From: a virus | Reading direction: 5' to 3' (one strand) | IMG/VR virus record: IMGVR_UViG_3300045135_002615 | Coordinates: 62,001-126,000 of that record | DNA: 64,000 nt | Part shown: one piece after another, positions 1-10,511 of the stretch | Position numbering within the stretch: position 1 is the stretch's first letter | Layout of the letters: every line of letters starts with the position of its first letter | Position numbers and translations under genes: made by a program | The notes under the pieces: model-generated | Seen by the model: only the letters and a program-made list of their open reading frames with translations | The model's database searches: none | What the model was told of the DNA's origin: nothing

Positions 1-81
1 ACCCAAGTCCAAAGTTAAGGGCGGTAGTTGAGGGGGGTGAAATCTTAGATTTAATCATGCTATCCTCCATGCTCTTGGGGC

Positions 82-124
82 ACAGAGGTTAGCTGATAGA
101 ACAACTAAAAAAACGACCCTCTGT
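82..124. repeat. 7-bp inverted repeat beyond the first gene
   Basis: The arms ACAGAGG (82-88) and CCTCTGT (118-124) are perfect and separated by 29 bases that contain a run of seven A. Read on the minus strand this lies just after the stop codon of the gene at 128 and includes a T-run, so it may help terminate transcription, but it is not a classical hairpin-then-U-tract. I see no gene in bases 1-127. Confidence 0.3.
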
Positions 125-127
125 ACC

Positions 128-850
128 TTACGCTTGGAACGTAAGAGTGTAAGTGATGGTCAGTGTACCATCATCAGTCTTCGTGATGGTGTTCGTAAGG
201 TGACGGCGGGCAAAGAGCCTCATGTTCGTGCTCGTAGCTGGCTGAGGACCCCCTGTAAAGCAGTCCGCATCTGCGTTGTCTCCCGCAGTCCAAATACCGA
301 TCTCTGCGATACCATCAGCGAGGTTTCCCTCAGTAGTGTCAAACTCAGCGGTGAACTGAATCTTGTTGGGCTCAGGGAAAGTGACTGAGTTGATCACTTT
401 GCAATAGATGGGGGTGACGCTCACAGGGTTGAAGTTACCATCAACCATGGTAGTGAGCTGAGATGAGTTCGCCACATCGGTGTTCTGAGAAGCATTGACA
501 GGAGATACGGTATTTGTCCCTAGTCCGTCATTGAGGTTGCTGCCGACAGCAATGAAAGAGATGCGGTTACGACCAAAGACATCAAGGGCATTACCCGTAG
601 CCATGTCAGGACCGATGTAGTCAGGTCCATTAGGGTATGCCGTACCATCAGCCGCCATGCCGAGCTGAGCCGCACGATCAGGGGCGGCGAGCGGGGTAAT
701 CCCGTCACTTGCGTAAATACGAGAGATGATCTGATCCATCAAGATGTTGTTGGACATCTTGACAACGGTGTTGGGACCCTCTGACTCTTGGATCACGTTG
801 CCCTGTGCATCCTTGAGGACAGCATGGACGTAGCCTTTGATATTGAACAT
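128..850 (-). CDS. probable virion protein of the tail/baseplate block
   Basis: This encodes about 240 residues with no motif I can name. The sequence is rich in Thr, Asn, Asp and Gly and in short beta-like stretches, as in phage appendage or baseplate-decorating proteins. It begins MFNIKGYVHAVLKDAQGN and ends in an alternating TLTITYTLTF pattern. The start at 850 has an AAGGAG site eight bases upstream; longer frames lack this. It follows the 1764-residue protein on the same strand, in the place where tail fibre or adhesin genes often sit after baseplate genes. That role is inferred from position and composition only; it could be another wedge-associated protein. Confidence 0.55.
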   Translation of the reverse strand: MFNIKGYVHAVLKDAQGNVIQESEGPNTVVKMSNNILMDQIISRIYASDGITPLAAPDRAAQLGMAADGTAYPNGPDYIGPDMATGNALDVFGRNRISFIAVGSNLNDGLGTNTVSPVNASQNTDVANSSQLTTMVDGNFNPVSVTPIYCKVINSVTFPEPNKIQFTAEFDTTEGNLADGIAEIGIWTAGDNADADCFTGGPQPATSTNMRLFARRHLTNTITKTDDGTLTITYTLTFQA

Positions 851-865
851 AGTAGAACTCCTTGT

Positions 866-881
866 GTGTCTATGAAGACAC
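866..881 (-). promoter_or_regulatory. small hairpin just upstream of a Shine-Dalgarno site
   Basis: GTGTCT (866-871) and AGACAC (876-881) form a perfect 6-bp stem with a four-base loop, a few bases upstream of the AAGGAG site of the gene starting at 850. It lies in the 46-base gap between two minus-strand genes and could be an intercistronic stability or processing element. Confidence 0.35.
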
Positions 882-896
882 TCCATAAAAGATTTA

Positions 897-3800
897 TTAA
901 GCCGCACCACCATCGGTCTCCCAAATGATGAACCCGTCACGCCTCATTGTGAAGAAGTAATTCCATTGGAATTTATTGCCGTCAGTGTTCTGTATGAGCT
1001 CCATGTAGGGGAGAACACTTGAGGCGTTGTACACGGTAGTCGCACTCGATCCTCCATCATCTGCCCTCACCTCAAAGTACACCTCTACATCAGTAGCGTC
1101 ACCTTGAACCTCTAGTTGAAGCTGATGTCTCGTACCTAGTTGGAGCAACCAACTCGCCTGTGCTTCATTATCGGGGTTGAGCTTAGTTCCACCAGGGAAC
1201 TGCACATACCCGCCATCAACATAGACATAGGTGTAGTTTGCATCATGGAGATCAGGCTCAAGCCACCCTGTGAAGTCGGTAGACCCATCCGTTCCATTAG
1301 GAGATAGGACTGAAGAGTTATCAGGGGCTGGGCGGAGTCTCATCAAATCCGCATCATCACCCGCATCTGTGTATGTGTACTTGATGTACGCATACAGACG
1401 CACGGTCTCCGTCTTGTTGAAGTCAAAGTGTTGTTCACCATTAAAGGCAAACTTCACCGACTTGGTTAACGATTCAGGTGTGATCGTGTGGAGGTGATAG
1501 AGAGGTAGTGTATCAGCAGGTCCAGGGAATAGCTCCACATAGCTCTCACCCTTCAAGTACTGATAGGGTGACTCATTACTACCTCCGATCTTGAACGCAA
1601 GCTCCATGTCAGGGGGGCTCGTGTCATCAGATTCTGTAGAAGCATAGAGTTGATAGTCTCTGTCCCAGACAAGAGGTCCAATCTTAAAGAACGCATCATT
1701 ATTAGGGTTGTTGTACCCCGCAGTCAGCGTGGGGTGGACGGACAAGTCATTAGAGTCTCCTGTGATGACCTCTACAGGGACAGCACCTTGACTATCGGGC
1801 ATTAAAGTGGTGATGGCGGGATAGTTGAGTGTATTCAGTTGACCCTCATAGATACTGAACAGCTCTTCATCATTCACCGAGTTGGAGTTGTACCTCACCC
1901 CAATGTAGATATAAGGGTCTATGAGCACCTCAGTCTCGGTAGATGTGTCTGTTTGAGTAGGTAGTGAGTCCTCCATAACTAACGTCAAAGAGGTGGTTGT
2001 CTCATCTGTAGGTGATGGGACATTGAATTCACCTTGGCTCAAAAAGACCATCGAAGTAGTGACCTCGTCATCAATGACGTTGAGGGTATCCTCTTGTACG
2101 CTCTCAGCTACAACATCTCCAGCTAAGTGAGCATCAAGGATCAGAGGTAAGGTGTCTTCTAGGTTGATTGGGTCATACGAGTAAGTGTATGCCACCTCGT
2201 CAGTCATATTTAAGACATCATCAGAGGGGGTAAGGGTGAGGTTATATGTAGACTCATCTGTTACTTGAGCAAGGAACTCAGTTGCACTTGAAGGTGCTAG
2301 TAAGAGAGATGTGCTGTGATCATCAGACAGATTGTCAACCAAGTCTTCAGACGCAAGGCTCATAGTGAAAGAAGCATCGTCAATGACGAGTGCGGATGAG
2401 GACTCTTGTGTGCTGATTATGTCTAGAGTCGTAGTGTGTGTATCAACTACAGGCTCTATAGTGGAGCTCACTCTATAGGTGGAGATATAAGCGGTGTGTG
2501 TGTCAGTTGTCTGAGAGAGCATGTCAGTCTGTATAGAGTCATTCAAGTATGACCCAACTGAAAGCTCTTCTTTGATGGTGGGTATTAAGTCTTCAAAGTT
2601 CTGGGGTGTGTACTCATAGGTGTGTGTCTCTAGGGCGATCACTACAGGGACAAGATCATTAAAGGTATTCGCAGAGGCAAGTACTTGCTCCTCTTGTGTG
2701 AGAGGGAGTGTGTCCCCAACACTGAGAGACTGAGCTATGGACACTTGATCTGAGATCAATCCTGTTTGAGACTCAGAATATGATGACCATAGAGCTTGTG
2801 AGCTAGAACCAATCAATGGGATGATGTCATCTATTTGTGCAGACATCCTCAATGAGTATTCAAGATCATCTTCAACGGTAGCGGCGGGCTCGCTGATATT
2901 CGAGGGGAGGAGTAAGAGAGAGGCATCACTAACTGAGCCGACTAGCGGTACTTCATCCGTATAAGTTCTGTTGCTTGAATAGCTATGCTCATCAGTGATC
3001 GGGGCATTTGAGTCTTCTAGCTGTGCTTCCCATGGTGCGATAAAGGGCAAGGCATCGGGAGCGAAGTTGAGAGCCTTAACGCCATAGAGAGGTTCACTAG
3101 GGATGTACGCCCCTACTTGTATAGTGACTACAGCACCAACATCCTCTTCATCTTTAATGGCGGTGGGGTTGGGGTCTGTGATCTGTTCAAAGGTGACTAC
3201 TTCACCTGGGTTGGTTGCGAACGTGACGGCATATAAGAGGTTACCATCTCCACCGAACTCCTCATCTAATCTATATGTCTCTGCGGAGGTGTCCCATGAG
3301 GTATTCAATACATAAGGTGCGTTAGTCCCGCTTGAGAAGAAGTACCATGAGTCCGCCCCGCCTCCATCTTCCTCCATCGTGACTTCAATGTAGTAGGTCT
3401 GATAAGGGATGTGGTTAAAGGAAGCTGTGACTTCCGCTTCGTAGTTATTAGAGAAGTCCCCGTTGGAGTAGTTGTAAGCAAAACCCCCGCCCCCTCCTTC
3501 ATCTTGCAGCTTGTACGCTATAGGAGCCCCATTAGGAGGTACAATCTCTTGGAGTGCGGTAAAGCCATCTCCATTAGCTACGGGTGTAAGTGTTTGATAG
3601 TATTTAACTCCATCAACCCCTACCCTATAGATTGAGAAGTAGTACCCGTCACCACCTAGATCGTTTAAGAACGTGTAGTTGAAGAACAGGTGGGTGGGGA
3701 TCGTGTTGAAGGTCGTAGTCTCAAGAGCTGAAAGTGGACCTAAGAGGTATAGTGTGGGGTCTTGATAGAGTAGGGTGTCCTCTTGGGGCTTATTGAGATC

Positions 3801-6191
3801 ATGCAAAAAGCCAAGATTAGACCCTGAGATAGAGAGGCTAGAGAAGGAGTCCTCAAAGAATGAGAGTTCGCCTCTTACACCTGTAGAGGAGAGTTGTCTC
3901 TTGGCATAGATACGTCTATCAGCATCCTCACCATTGACATCAAGTCCAAGCGGGTTTTCGATGAGTTCTTCAGGGGTTGACTCAGATATGTTGGGTAAGA
4001 CATCAACATCAGTATATTGTAAAAAAGCCTGACCTTCTGCAAGAGTCTCTCCTTTGAACCATGACCCTTCGTAGGTAAGTGGGGTTGTTGAGAGTGCAGT
4101 AATGGTGAGGGTGGTGTGTCCACTCAAGTCTTTAACAAGAACACCTTGTTCTTGGATTGAGAAGGTGTAAGAGTTCCCTTGGTCGTCTACGATTGATGAG
4201 ATGTAGGAGGGGAAGAATCCAAGCTCAGTGTAAAGGATAAGAGAGTAGCTGGTTGATACGATAGCGACCGCAGGTCCTGAGACATTTGAAGGGTCGATGT
4301 CTTGACCAAGTGAAGCATTATTAAGGGTGAACCCTGAGTTGAGAACTTGGTTCTTTGTATGGATGATGTCCGAGGAGCTCACCGAGTAGGTTGATCTCTT
4401 CTCCTCTGTTGAATAGGGGCTTACGGGCGTAGCTGTATTCAACACATATGACATGGGGTTGGTGAGAACAGCTAGATTGTTATTGGGCTCACCTCTGCCA
4501 CTGAGACTGACAGATCTTGTGGGTCTTGAAGCGTTAAGAGTGAACTGCGTATCATTCAGTTCACTCAAGACCTTGATCTCTGATTTGGTCACCGGGTAAG
4601 TCAGGCTGACAACATCTCCGACTTGAAAGGCAACGCCATCAGAACTAAGTGTCCCTTGATCTGCATCATAGAATATATCACCTATATTGAGTGGTGTCCC
4701 CGCACGAGTGACTTCGACATTTAAGTCTGACCCCACGATAGGGAGTAAGCGATAAGACTTACGAATGAGGTCTGTGAAGTAAGAAGGGAGCTGTATATCG
4801 CCAGCTGTTTCATTAACAAAGGTGAGTGGCTCTCTTGTGAAGTCCTCACTAACTCTCCATGGGGAGCTTTGTCTAGTAAATAATACGATCCCTTGTTGAG
4901 CCACCTTAGAGTCAACTCGTACTACTTGAGCCGCGAGTCTAGTAGTCCCACCCAATAGAGTAGGGAAGTAGACTTTGCTGTCCGTGCTTAATAATAGTGG
5001 CTCACCATCGCCCACATAAGTCTGTGTTGGTTCTACAGAGAGGATGCCATTCGTCAAGGTGAAGTCTGAGCTAAAAGTAGTTTCCCCCACAGAGCGTATG
5101 AAGGTGAAGGATTCACCCGCTTGTGACACATCAGGAGGTAATGACTCATTAACGCTAATGACTCTAAGCCTCTGTGTATAGTACACCCCATCTTCTACCC
5201 ATCGTGCGATGAGCTCATCAGTCGTGTTGAGATTAGTGCGGAACAGCCTGACCTCATTACCATTCACATACCCGTAGAAGGTGTCCTCCCACACCCCCAC
5301 TCTTGCTTTCCTCATGTCTTCTTGGTAGAGACTGCCAAGACCTAATGAGATAGAGTCGAGTCCATCTATAGAGTCGGTCTCATTAGGTGCGATCCGATCA
5401 ACTTCTTGAAGGATCGAAGAGACAGAGCCCGTCTTAATATGGGCAGGCTTGATGACTTCAAAGACCTGTCTCAAGTTGTGTTGCAATCTCAAGATGTCTT
5501 GGGGCAAACCAAAGTAGACTTCGTGTGTGTGACTCACCCCTTCAGAGTTGGTGTGTGGTTGAACAACACCATCAATAATCTCATGTGTGTGGAGGTCATC
5601 ACCCCACCTGTAGTCTAGTGGTTTTAGTGTAGAACCTAGACCTGTAGCGGGGGCAAATGCGTAGTGTTTATGTTCGGGGATCACACCATCGGTATTGAAC
5701 TCAGTCGTAGCGAGAATAGAAGTCCTGATCTGAGCGATGTACCCGTTCACTTCAGATGTGACGTTAGAGTTGGTAATGCCATTAAGGGTCTGATCTATTG
5801 ATGTCTTAGTAGCACCCTCAAGTAGTCCCGCGTATACGCTTAAGAGCAACTCTAAGAGCTCACCTGTTTGGGTTGTTTGGGGAGCTGTACTCTCATCTAA
5901 AAAAAGAACGTAGAGTAGACGTGTAGACAGAAATTCCGCACGGAGCTGGCTGAGCTCCATATCATCAATATTATCTACGGAATCAACGAGGATACTTGAG
6001 AGGAGGCGAGCCACCCCTTCCATTAAAATCCTGTGGTTAGACCCATAGGCTTGGGTGAGATAGTTAGAGGCGGTGCCACTAGCCATTGTGGTGACGATCT
6101 GCTCGGTTAGGATGTCTTCTAAGAGCCTCCTCGAAGATGACCTAGTGTCCGTACCTTCTCTATTGAGTCTAGGGTCGTAGTCAAAGATCAT
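897..6191 (-). CDS. giant baseplate/tail protein with degenerate repeats
   Basis: At 1764 residues this is one of the largest proteins here. I do not recognise a family over its full length. The N-terminal 280 residues look helical (ILTEQIVTTMASG, then LLELLLSVYAGLLEG) and contain two His-rich patches (PEHKHYAF, DLHTHEI) that could bind metal. The rest is beta-rich. Residues about 1040-1400 form a run of degenerate 20-28-residue units with the theme D-x-LP-x-I/V-x-D/E followed by a Ser/Thr/Leu stretch. Its ATG shares bases with the stop codon of the J-like gene (TAATG), so translation is probably coupled. It sits where T4-type phages encode gp7/gp8/gp10-like wedge proteins; this assignment is positional. 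Confidence 0.7.
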   Translation of the reverse strand: MIFDYDPRLNREGTDTRSSSRRLLEDILTEQIVTTMASGTASNYLTQAYGSNHRILMEGVARLLSSILVDSVDNIDDMELSQLRAEFLSTRLLYVLFLDESTAPQTTQTGELLELLLSVYAGLLEGATKTSIDQTLNGITNSNVTSEVNGYIAQIRTSILATTEFNTDGVIPEHKHYAFAPATGLGSTLKPLDYRWGDDLHTHEIIDGVVQPHTNSEGVSHTHEVYFGLPQDILRLQHNLRQVFEVIKPAHIKTGSVSSILQEVDRIAPNETDSIDGLDSISLGLGSLYQEDMRKARVGVWEDTFYGYVNGNEVRLFRTNLNTTDELIARWVEDGVYYTQRLRVISVNESLPPDVSQAGESFTFIRSVGETTFSSDFTLTNGILSVEPTQTYVGDGEPLLLSTDSKVYFPTLLGGTTRLAAQVVRVDSKVAQQGIVLFTRQSSPWRVSEDFTREPLTFVNETAGDIQLPSYFTDLIRKSYRLLPIVGSDLNVEVTRAGTPLNIGDIFYDADQGTLSSDGVAFQVGDVVSLTYPVTKSEIKVLSELNDTQFTLNASRPTRSVSLSGRGEPNNNLAVLTNPMSYVLNTATPVSPYSTEEKRSTYSVSSSDIIHTKNQVLNSGFTLNNASLGQDIDPSNVSGPAVAIVSTSYSLILYTELGFFPSYISSIVDDQGNSYTFSIQEQGVLVKDLSGHTTLTITALSTTPLTYEGSWFKGETLAEGQAFLQYTDVDVLPNISESTPEELIENPLGLDVNGEDADRRIYAKRQLSSTGVRGELSFFEDSFSSLSISGSNLGFLHDLNKPQEDTLLYQDPTLYLLGPLSALETTTFNTIPTHLFFNYTFLNDLGGDGYYFSIYRVGVDGVKYYQTLTPVANGDGFTALQEIVPPNGAPIAYKLQDEGGGGGFAYNYSNGDFSNNYEAEVTASFNHIPYQTYYIEVTMEEDGGGADSWYFFSSGTNAPYVLNTSWDTSAETYRLDEEFGGDGNLLYAVTFATNPGEVVTFEQITDPNPTAIKDEEDVGAVVTIQVGAYIPSEPLYGVKALNFAPDALPFIAPWEAQLEDSNAPITDEHSYSSNRTYTDEVPLVGSVSDASLLLLPSNISEPAATVEDDLEYSLRMSAQIDDIIPLIGSSSQALWSSYSESQTGLISDQVSIAQSLSVGDTLPLTQEEQVLASANTFNDLVPVVIALETHTYEYTPQNFEDLIPTIKEELSVGSYLNDSIQTDMLSQTTDTHTAYISTYRVSSTIEPVVDTHTTTLDIISTQESSSALVIDDASFTMSLASEDLVDNLSDDHSTSLLLAPSSATEFLAQVTDESTYNLTLTPSDDVLNMTDEVAYTYSYDPINLEDTLPLILDAHLAGDVVAESVQEDTLNVIDDEVTTSMVFLSQGEFNVPSPTDETTTSLTLVMEDSLPTQTDTSTETEVLIDPYIYIGVRYNSNSVNDEELFSIYEGQLNTLNYPAITTLMPDSQGAVPVEVITGDSNDLSVHPTLTAGYNNPNNDAFFKIGPLVWDRDYQLYASTESDDTSPPDMELAFKIGGSNESPYQYLKGESYVELFPGPADTLPLYHLHTITPESLTKSVKFAFNGEQHFDFNKTETVRLYAYIKYTYTDAGDDADLMRLRPAPDNSSVLSPNGTDGSTDFTGWLEPDLHDANYTYVYVDGGYVQFPGGTKLNPDNEAQASWLLQLGTRHQLQLEVQGDATDVEVYFEVRADDGGSSATTVYNASSVLPYMELIQNTDGNKFQWNYFFTMRRDGFIIWETDGGAA

Positions 6192-9100
6192 TAGTTCACC
6201 TCCTCATACACGAAGCTGAAGTCTCCAGAGGTGAGGTAAGATAGAGAGTTGAGTTCAATCTGATTGACGAACCCAGAGCCATCACCTACCCTGTAGTTCA
6301 TCTCGATCTTGTAATCATTAGGTGTCTTACCTAATGGGAGTGAGACTAACACCCTCCTGCTGACACCACTGATGAGGGTGTATACTCCGTCTAAGGTGAG
6401 ATAGAAGTCCTCCTCACCCACGATGGTCGCACAGGTTGTGTTCCAATTTGTAGTCAAGGTACGTTGGTTCACACTCAAAATAGGTATCTCCTCACCATCT
6501 AAGAAAACCCTTGCTGAGTCGCCGCCAGCGGGTTGAGGGTTATGAGAGATAACGTGATCGCAAACCCACACTTGATGTGAAGAGGACACAACCTCTGTCA
6601 ATGCGGTTGGAGCTGTGTTAGAGACAAGCTCCCTTAGAACATCGGTACCTTGTGAAAGGGTGAGTTGAGTGAGGGGTACTTGTACATGGCTCACACCCGT
6701 GACGGCATCAAGCTCTCTGATCACATCAGAAGGGTAGAGGCGACCACCTTGACCTTCAGCTTCTATTCTTGTAGCGAGGTTGGCACGAACCACATTATCA
6801 ACAGTAGAGGGGTTAGAACCTCTCTCAAGATAGATGACCGCCTTCACATCTACAGGAGCGGGCAAGACTTCCTTGACGATGACATCCGCACCCATGTGCT
6901 TCTCTTCCTCTATGGTATCTTGGAGTGTTGAGAGCACTAGGTTTGTAGTGTAAGTGACAATCGTGTTCTCTAGATGATCATAGGAACACCCAATAGACGA
7001 GCCTTCAGGGATAGTGCTCGTTGAGGTACGCCTTACATAAGTCGTCCCTTGTGAGTCTGTATAGACTTCAAAGTCAGGAGTCTGTGATTTGAGTGAGCTT
7101 GCATATTCAACAAGTGTGGTGAGGTCGTATAGAGATACGGAGGTGATGTCTACACCCTTGTAGTTAAGTGCTTCAGGGTATGTTTGGTTGAACACTAGCT
7201 CCTCAGAGAAGGAGCTTAACCGATCACCTTCTCTGTTATTGATCTGAATATAGTCTTGAGCGGCTGTGCTGTACCCATTAACGAGGGGGTCTTCATTCTT
7301 GTAGAACGTATAGTCAGTGATCTCAGTGCCATCTGCGGTAGCTACTGAGATGACCTCACGGACAGGTTGTCGAGTAAGTATAATCTTCTCTGAAGTCTCA
7401 GTGCGGTAGTCACCTACGATGATGTCAGTGAACCTGTATGATGGTTGTAAGATTGTGGCATCTAGGGTGATGACTGCACCTTCACTGATGACAGCACCTG
7501 TGAGGTCAAAGAACTCACCACTAGTCTTGTTGTAGAGCCCATAGGAACCTTCCCTATCAATCATGGCAAATAGAGGGTTCTCAGAGGTTGCTGAAGAGGC
7601 TTTAAATACATATGAGCCCTCGCTATAGAGAGGGATGAAGCGATCACCTCTGATGGCATTGTAGGTGGGTGCTATGACATCAGTGACCTCATTAAGCACT
7701 TCGCCCTTAACCCATATATCTACCTTGCCTCCGAGTCCATTATCACGGATCATATACTGATCGCCCGCACCAACAATGAAGTAGCTTTCAACCCTAGCGG
7801 ATTCAGCGGCGAGCCTTGAATACCCTGCTCTTGTCCCATTATCTACTGAGCTGATGTACGAGAGAGCACGGGCGGAGAGTTGTCCATTAGTCTCTTCATC
7901 AAGACCACCAAAGGTGGGAGCTGTATTGGTGACCCTTAACCCACTTGGAGCCCCGCGTGTAATCTTGTTAGAGGTGAGATTACCCGCACTACCTGTGGTA
8001 GTGGCTTCTATGGGGACAGTGACTTCATACCTCTTGGTGAAGGGGTTGTAGTAGAGGTTTGAGTTGACGACGGGGATGCCATCACCTCGTGTTGTTCTGA
8101 AGCTAACAGACCCTGAAGATAGTATAGTCCCTGCGGGCACATCTAAGTTAAAGGTGGGGGCGGTGGTTGTATAGAAGACAACCTCACCAACAGACTTGGT
8201 TCCTCTTTTACGGGTAATTCCTAGATTGGAGGCGAGGCGATCAAAGCATTGGTTAATGAGCCCTTGAAGCTGTGTCTCACTCGTCATGAACAGAGCGTCT
8301 TGAAGTGTCTGTTTATAGCTTGAGTTGGCTACGGAGATAGAGGTACCCGTGTTAAGTGGGTCATCTATGCCGAGTAAGCTAATGAAGTTGGTTGTCCTAT
8401 ATGTGAAGTCTAAGATAAATCGAGTGCGAGATATCTCTGACACCATTGGATCAATGAACATGTCTCTTATAGCAGACCCTGCTGCGACATTAGCATCGGG
8501 ATCTGCTTGATATACTGCGGAGATCAACTCAGTTGTAAGTGCCTCATCAGAGACTGTCGGAAGCCCTAGATTTGATCTATTGATGTCTATAGGTGCGGCG
8601 ACTGCTTCAACGCTGAACTCGCTCTCAAGGGCAACACCATCAACCACCTTCACCGAAGTCGCCACATAGTAGAGTGGTGTAGTTGTGGGTAGCGTTGAGA
8701 ACTCACCTATTTGAAAGGTAGGGGGTTGAGAGTTTGGGGTGTTATTCCTGTTATGTGTGAAGGAGACCCTTGTGATGAGCTCCGTGGTGTAGACTTCACC
8801 TTTGATTCTTAGTCGGGTAGCTCCTTCAGGCACTTCTAAGCTACCTATAGTTGACGTGGTGAGGTCACTTTGGTTGCTAAGTATCTCTACGATAAGAGGG
8901 TCTGCTTCTTCTGCGGGGAGGTCAGATGTGACAGAGCCTACTAGGTTTGCTTGTTCTTCCGAAGAACCATACGCAACAGGACTTAACGGGATAGCGTTGA
9001 CTCTAACATACCCATTAGCTCCACCTCCTGATGTTTGAGATGCATAGATGTTGTAAGAGCTGACATCGGGGTCCGAGTGCAACCATGAGATTTCAACGGA

Positions 9101-9475
9101 GTTAGCACCTCGTGTAGCCTTAATGTTTAATGGGGGGCTTGGAGGGTTAAGGTTGAGGTCTTGAGGAAGTGAGACGATGAGAGTGATGGAGTTTTGGTTT
9201 CCTTGATCATCGGTGGCGGTAAGGAGGAACTCATTTGCCCCTTGTGAGAGCTCATACCCTTGTTCGTTATTAGGGAATACCCATGAACCATCTTCATTGA
9301 TGGTGATTTCAGGAGCTTCTCCAGCGGAGCTGTATGTGATGCCCTCGGATGAGACATCAATTTGTGAGTAGCCCTCAACAAGCCCGTATATGAAGTGTTC
9401 ATCTTGACCTACGGAATAGGTTGTGCTTGTAGAGGAGGAGACACCATCGGGTCTTACGATTTTAAAGTAGCTCAT
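6191..9475 (-). CDS. baseplate J/gp6-like wedge protein with Fn3-like N-terminus
   Basis: This 1094-residue protein carries the baseplate J signature at about 485-530: GSAGNLTSNKI, then SGLRVTNTAPTFGGLDEET and a following RAL. In J/gp6 proteins this core forms the inner ring of the baseplate that triggers sheath contraction. Residues about 20-110 look like an Ig-like beta domain ending TLIVSLP. About 112-290 look like a fibronectin type III domain (PPSPPLNIKATRG, VEISWLHSD) interrupted by an insertion at about 175-245. The protein is much longer than P2 J (about 300) and longer than T4 gp6 (about 660). It starts at 9475, overlapping the stop of the gp25-like gene by four bases, and is followed by a TAATG overlap. 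The J core is confident; the Fn3 call is by eye. Confidence 0.85.
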   Translation of the reverse strand: MSYFKIVRPDGVSSSTSTTYSVGQDEHFIYGLVEGYSQIDVSSEGITYSSAGEAPEITINEDGSWVFPNNEQGYELSQGANEFLLTATDDQGNQNSITLIVSLPQDLNLNPPSPPLNIKATRGANSVEISWLHSDPDVSSYNIYASQTSGGGANGYVRVNAIPLSPVAYGSSEEQANLVGSVTSDLPAEEADPLIVEILSNQSDLTTSTIGSLEVPEGATRLRIKGEVYTTELITRVSFTHNRNNTPNSQPPTFQIGEFSTLPTTTPLYYVATSVKVVDGVALESEFSVEAVAAPIDINRSNLGLPTVSDEALTTELISAVYQADPDANVAAGSAIRDMFIDPMVSEISRTRFILDFTYRTTNFISLLGIDDPLNTGTSISVANSSYKQTLQDALFMTSETQLQGLINQCFDRLASNLGITRKRGTKSVGEVVFYTTTAPTFNLDVPAGTILSSGSVSFRTTRGDGIPVVNSNLYYNPFTKRYEVTVPIEATTTGSAGNLTSNKITRGAPSGLRVTNTAPTFGGLDEETNGQLSARALSYISSVDNGTRAGYSRLAAESARVESYFIVGAGDQYMIRDNGLGGKVDIWVKGEVLNEVTDVIAPTYNAIRGDRFIPLYSEGSYVFKASSATSENPLFAMIDREGSYGLYNKTSGEFFDLTGAVISEGAVITLDATILQPSYRFTDIIVGDYRTETSEKIILTRQPVREVISVATADGTEITDYTFYKNEDPLVNGYSTAAQDYIQINNREGDRLSSFSEELVFNQTYPEALNYKGVDITSVSLYDLTTLVEYASSLKSQTPDFEVYTDSQGTTYVRRTSTSTIPEGSSIGCSYDHLENTIVTYTTNLVLSTLQDTIEEEKHMGADVIVKEVLPAPVDVKAVIYLERGSNPSTVDNVVRANLATRIEAEGQGGRLYPSDVIRELDAVTGVSHVQVPLTQLTLSQGTDVLRELVSNTAPTALTEVVSSSHQVWVCDHVISHNPQPAGGDSARVFLDGEEIPILSVNQRTLTTNWNTTCATIVGEEDFYLTLDGVYTLISGVSRRVLVSLPLGKTPNDYKIEMNYRVGDGSGFVNQIELNSLSYLTSGDFSFVYEEVN

Positions 9476-10509
9476 GTTAACTCACCATTCAGTTGGATTG
9501 AACCAGGTACAGAGAATACTAGGTTCACGCTCACGGGCTGACCCGAAGCACTTCGGACCACTATATTACAGATGTACGCCGTCTGATCATCACCTACTTG
9601 ACTTGCGGTAATCGACTCAATACGGAGCAGGGTCTCTTCTAAAGAGATGGGTTGCAGTTGCTTCTGTATACGCTGTTGAGATTGGAACTTACTCAAAGCG
9701 GAGGTCACCGTCTCCCTAATCACAGACGAGACATTAGGACTAGACTTTCTACCGATGAGATCGAATACCCTTGAACCATAGAAGGGGTGAAAGGGATTAG
9801 AGCCTAGTTTAGTGAGTACCACCTTAGCGATGTTCTGATAGAGAAGATCAGCTCCTTCAGCAATCTCCATTGTTCCTTGTTCATCCCATCGAAGATCATT
9901 CTCGACACCCGTACTCGCACATCTTCGACAGTATCTCTTATCTGTCGTGTATGTCACCTCAAGTAGCCCTTCAGGTGTGAGTGTCTTTGAAAACACCACA
10001 TCGTACCCATCTATTCTCCTAATAAGACTCCAAGAGGGTGTTACCTTACGAGGTCGCACACTAACCTTATCTCGATTAAATCCGAGTGCTCTCAAGAGTG
10101 TCCCTGAGAGAGAGAAGCCAACCCCCATGAGGTTGTCTGTGAACTTGATTGATTTACCCTCCTCAACGAGGAGGATCACTCCGAGCTTCTTGTTAAAGAA
10201 GGACACCATCTCAGATGACTTGTACGTCTTAGATGGGAGCGTATAGGTGTAGCTATCACCCGCAGTTGTCTTTAGGGTTAAAGTGTTGGAGTTGGACTTA
10301 ACTCGATAAGGAGAAGCTTGAGGTGCATAGAGATATGCTTCACTTGTGTTCCCGCTTTGTGATAGAAGGACACCATCTCTCTTGATCTCAAGTAGACCTT
10401 GACCACTGATTGGGGATCTAGGCGATAAGAGCACACCATTAGTCAAGTTGACCCTCTCATTACGAATGAGATGGGGACAAGCATATGCAATTTTTATATC
10501 GTAGCTCAT
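9472..10509 (-). CDS. gp25-like baseplate wedge protein with N-terminal extension
   Basis: The C-terminal part of this 345-residue protein, about 225-325, matches the gp25/W wedge pattern: NPFHPFYGSRVFDLIG, a following helix with a conserved-looking AL-x-x-F, then a beta segment ending VNLVFSVPG. In T4-like baseplates gp25 pairs with gp6, and here the two genes are adjacent and overlap by four bases. The first 200 residues are extra compared with the roughly 130-residue gp25 and include a CRRC pair near residue 196. The start at 10509 is preceded by GAGGTG, which lies inside a 13-bp hairpin (see separate entry), so translation may be controlled. Confidence 0.75.
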   Translation of the reverse strand: MSYDIKIAYACPHLIRNERVNLTNGVLLSPRSPISGQGLLEIKRDGVLLSQSGNTSEAYLYAPQASPYRVKSNSNTLTLKTTAGDSYTYTLPSKTYKSSEMVSFFNKKLGVILLVEEGKSIKFTDNLMGVGFSLSGTLLRALGFNRDKVSVRPRKVTPSWSLIRRIDGYDVVFSKTLTPEGLLEVTYTTDKRYCRRCASTGVENDLRWDEQGTMEIAEGADLLYQNIAKVVLTKLGSNPFHPFYGSRVFDLIGRKSSPNVSSVIRETVTSALSKFQSQQRIQKQLQPISLEETLLRIESITASQVGDDQTAYICNIVVRSASGQPVSVNLVFSVPGSIQLNGELT

Positions 10510-10511
10510 GT

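Noticed and set aside
1-127. Gene or tRNA at the left edge
   Set aside because: No open frame with a start signal and no cloverleaf could be seen; only a weak inverted repeat is present.
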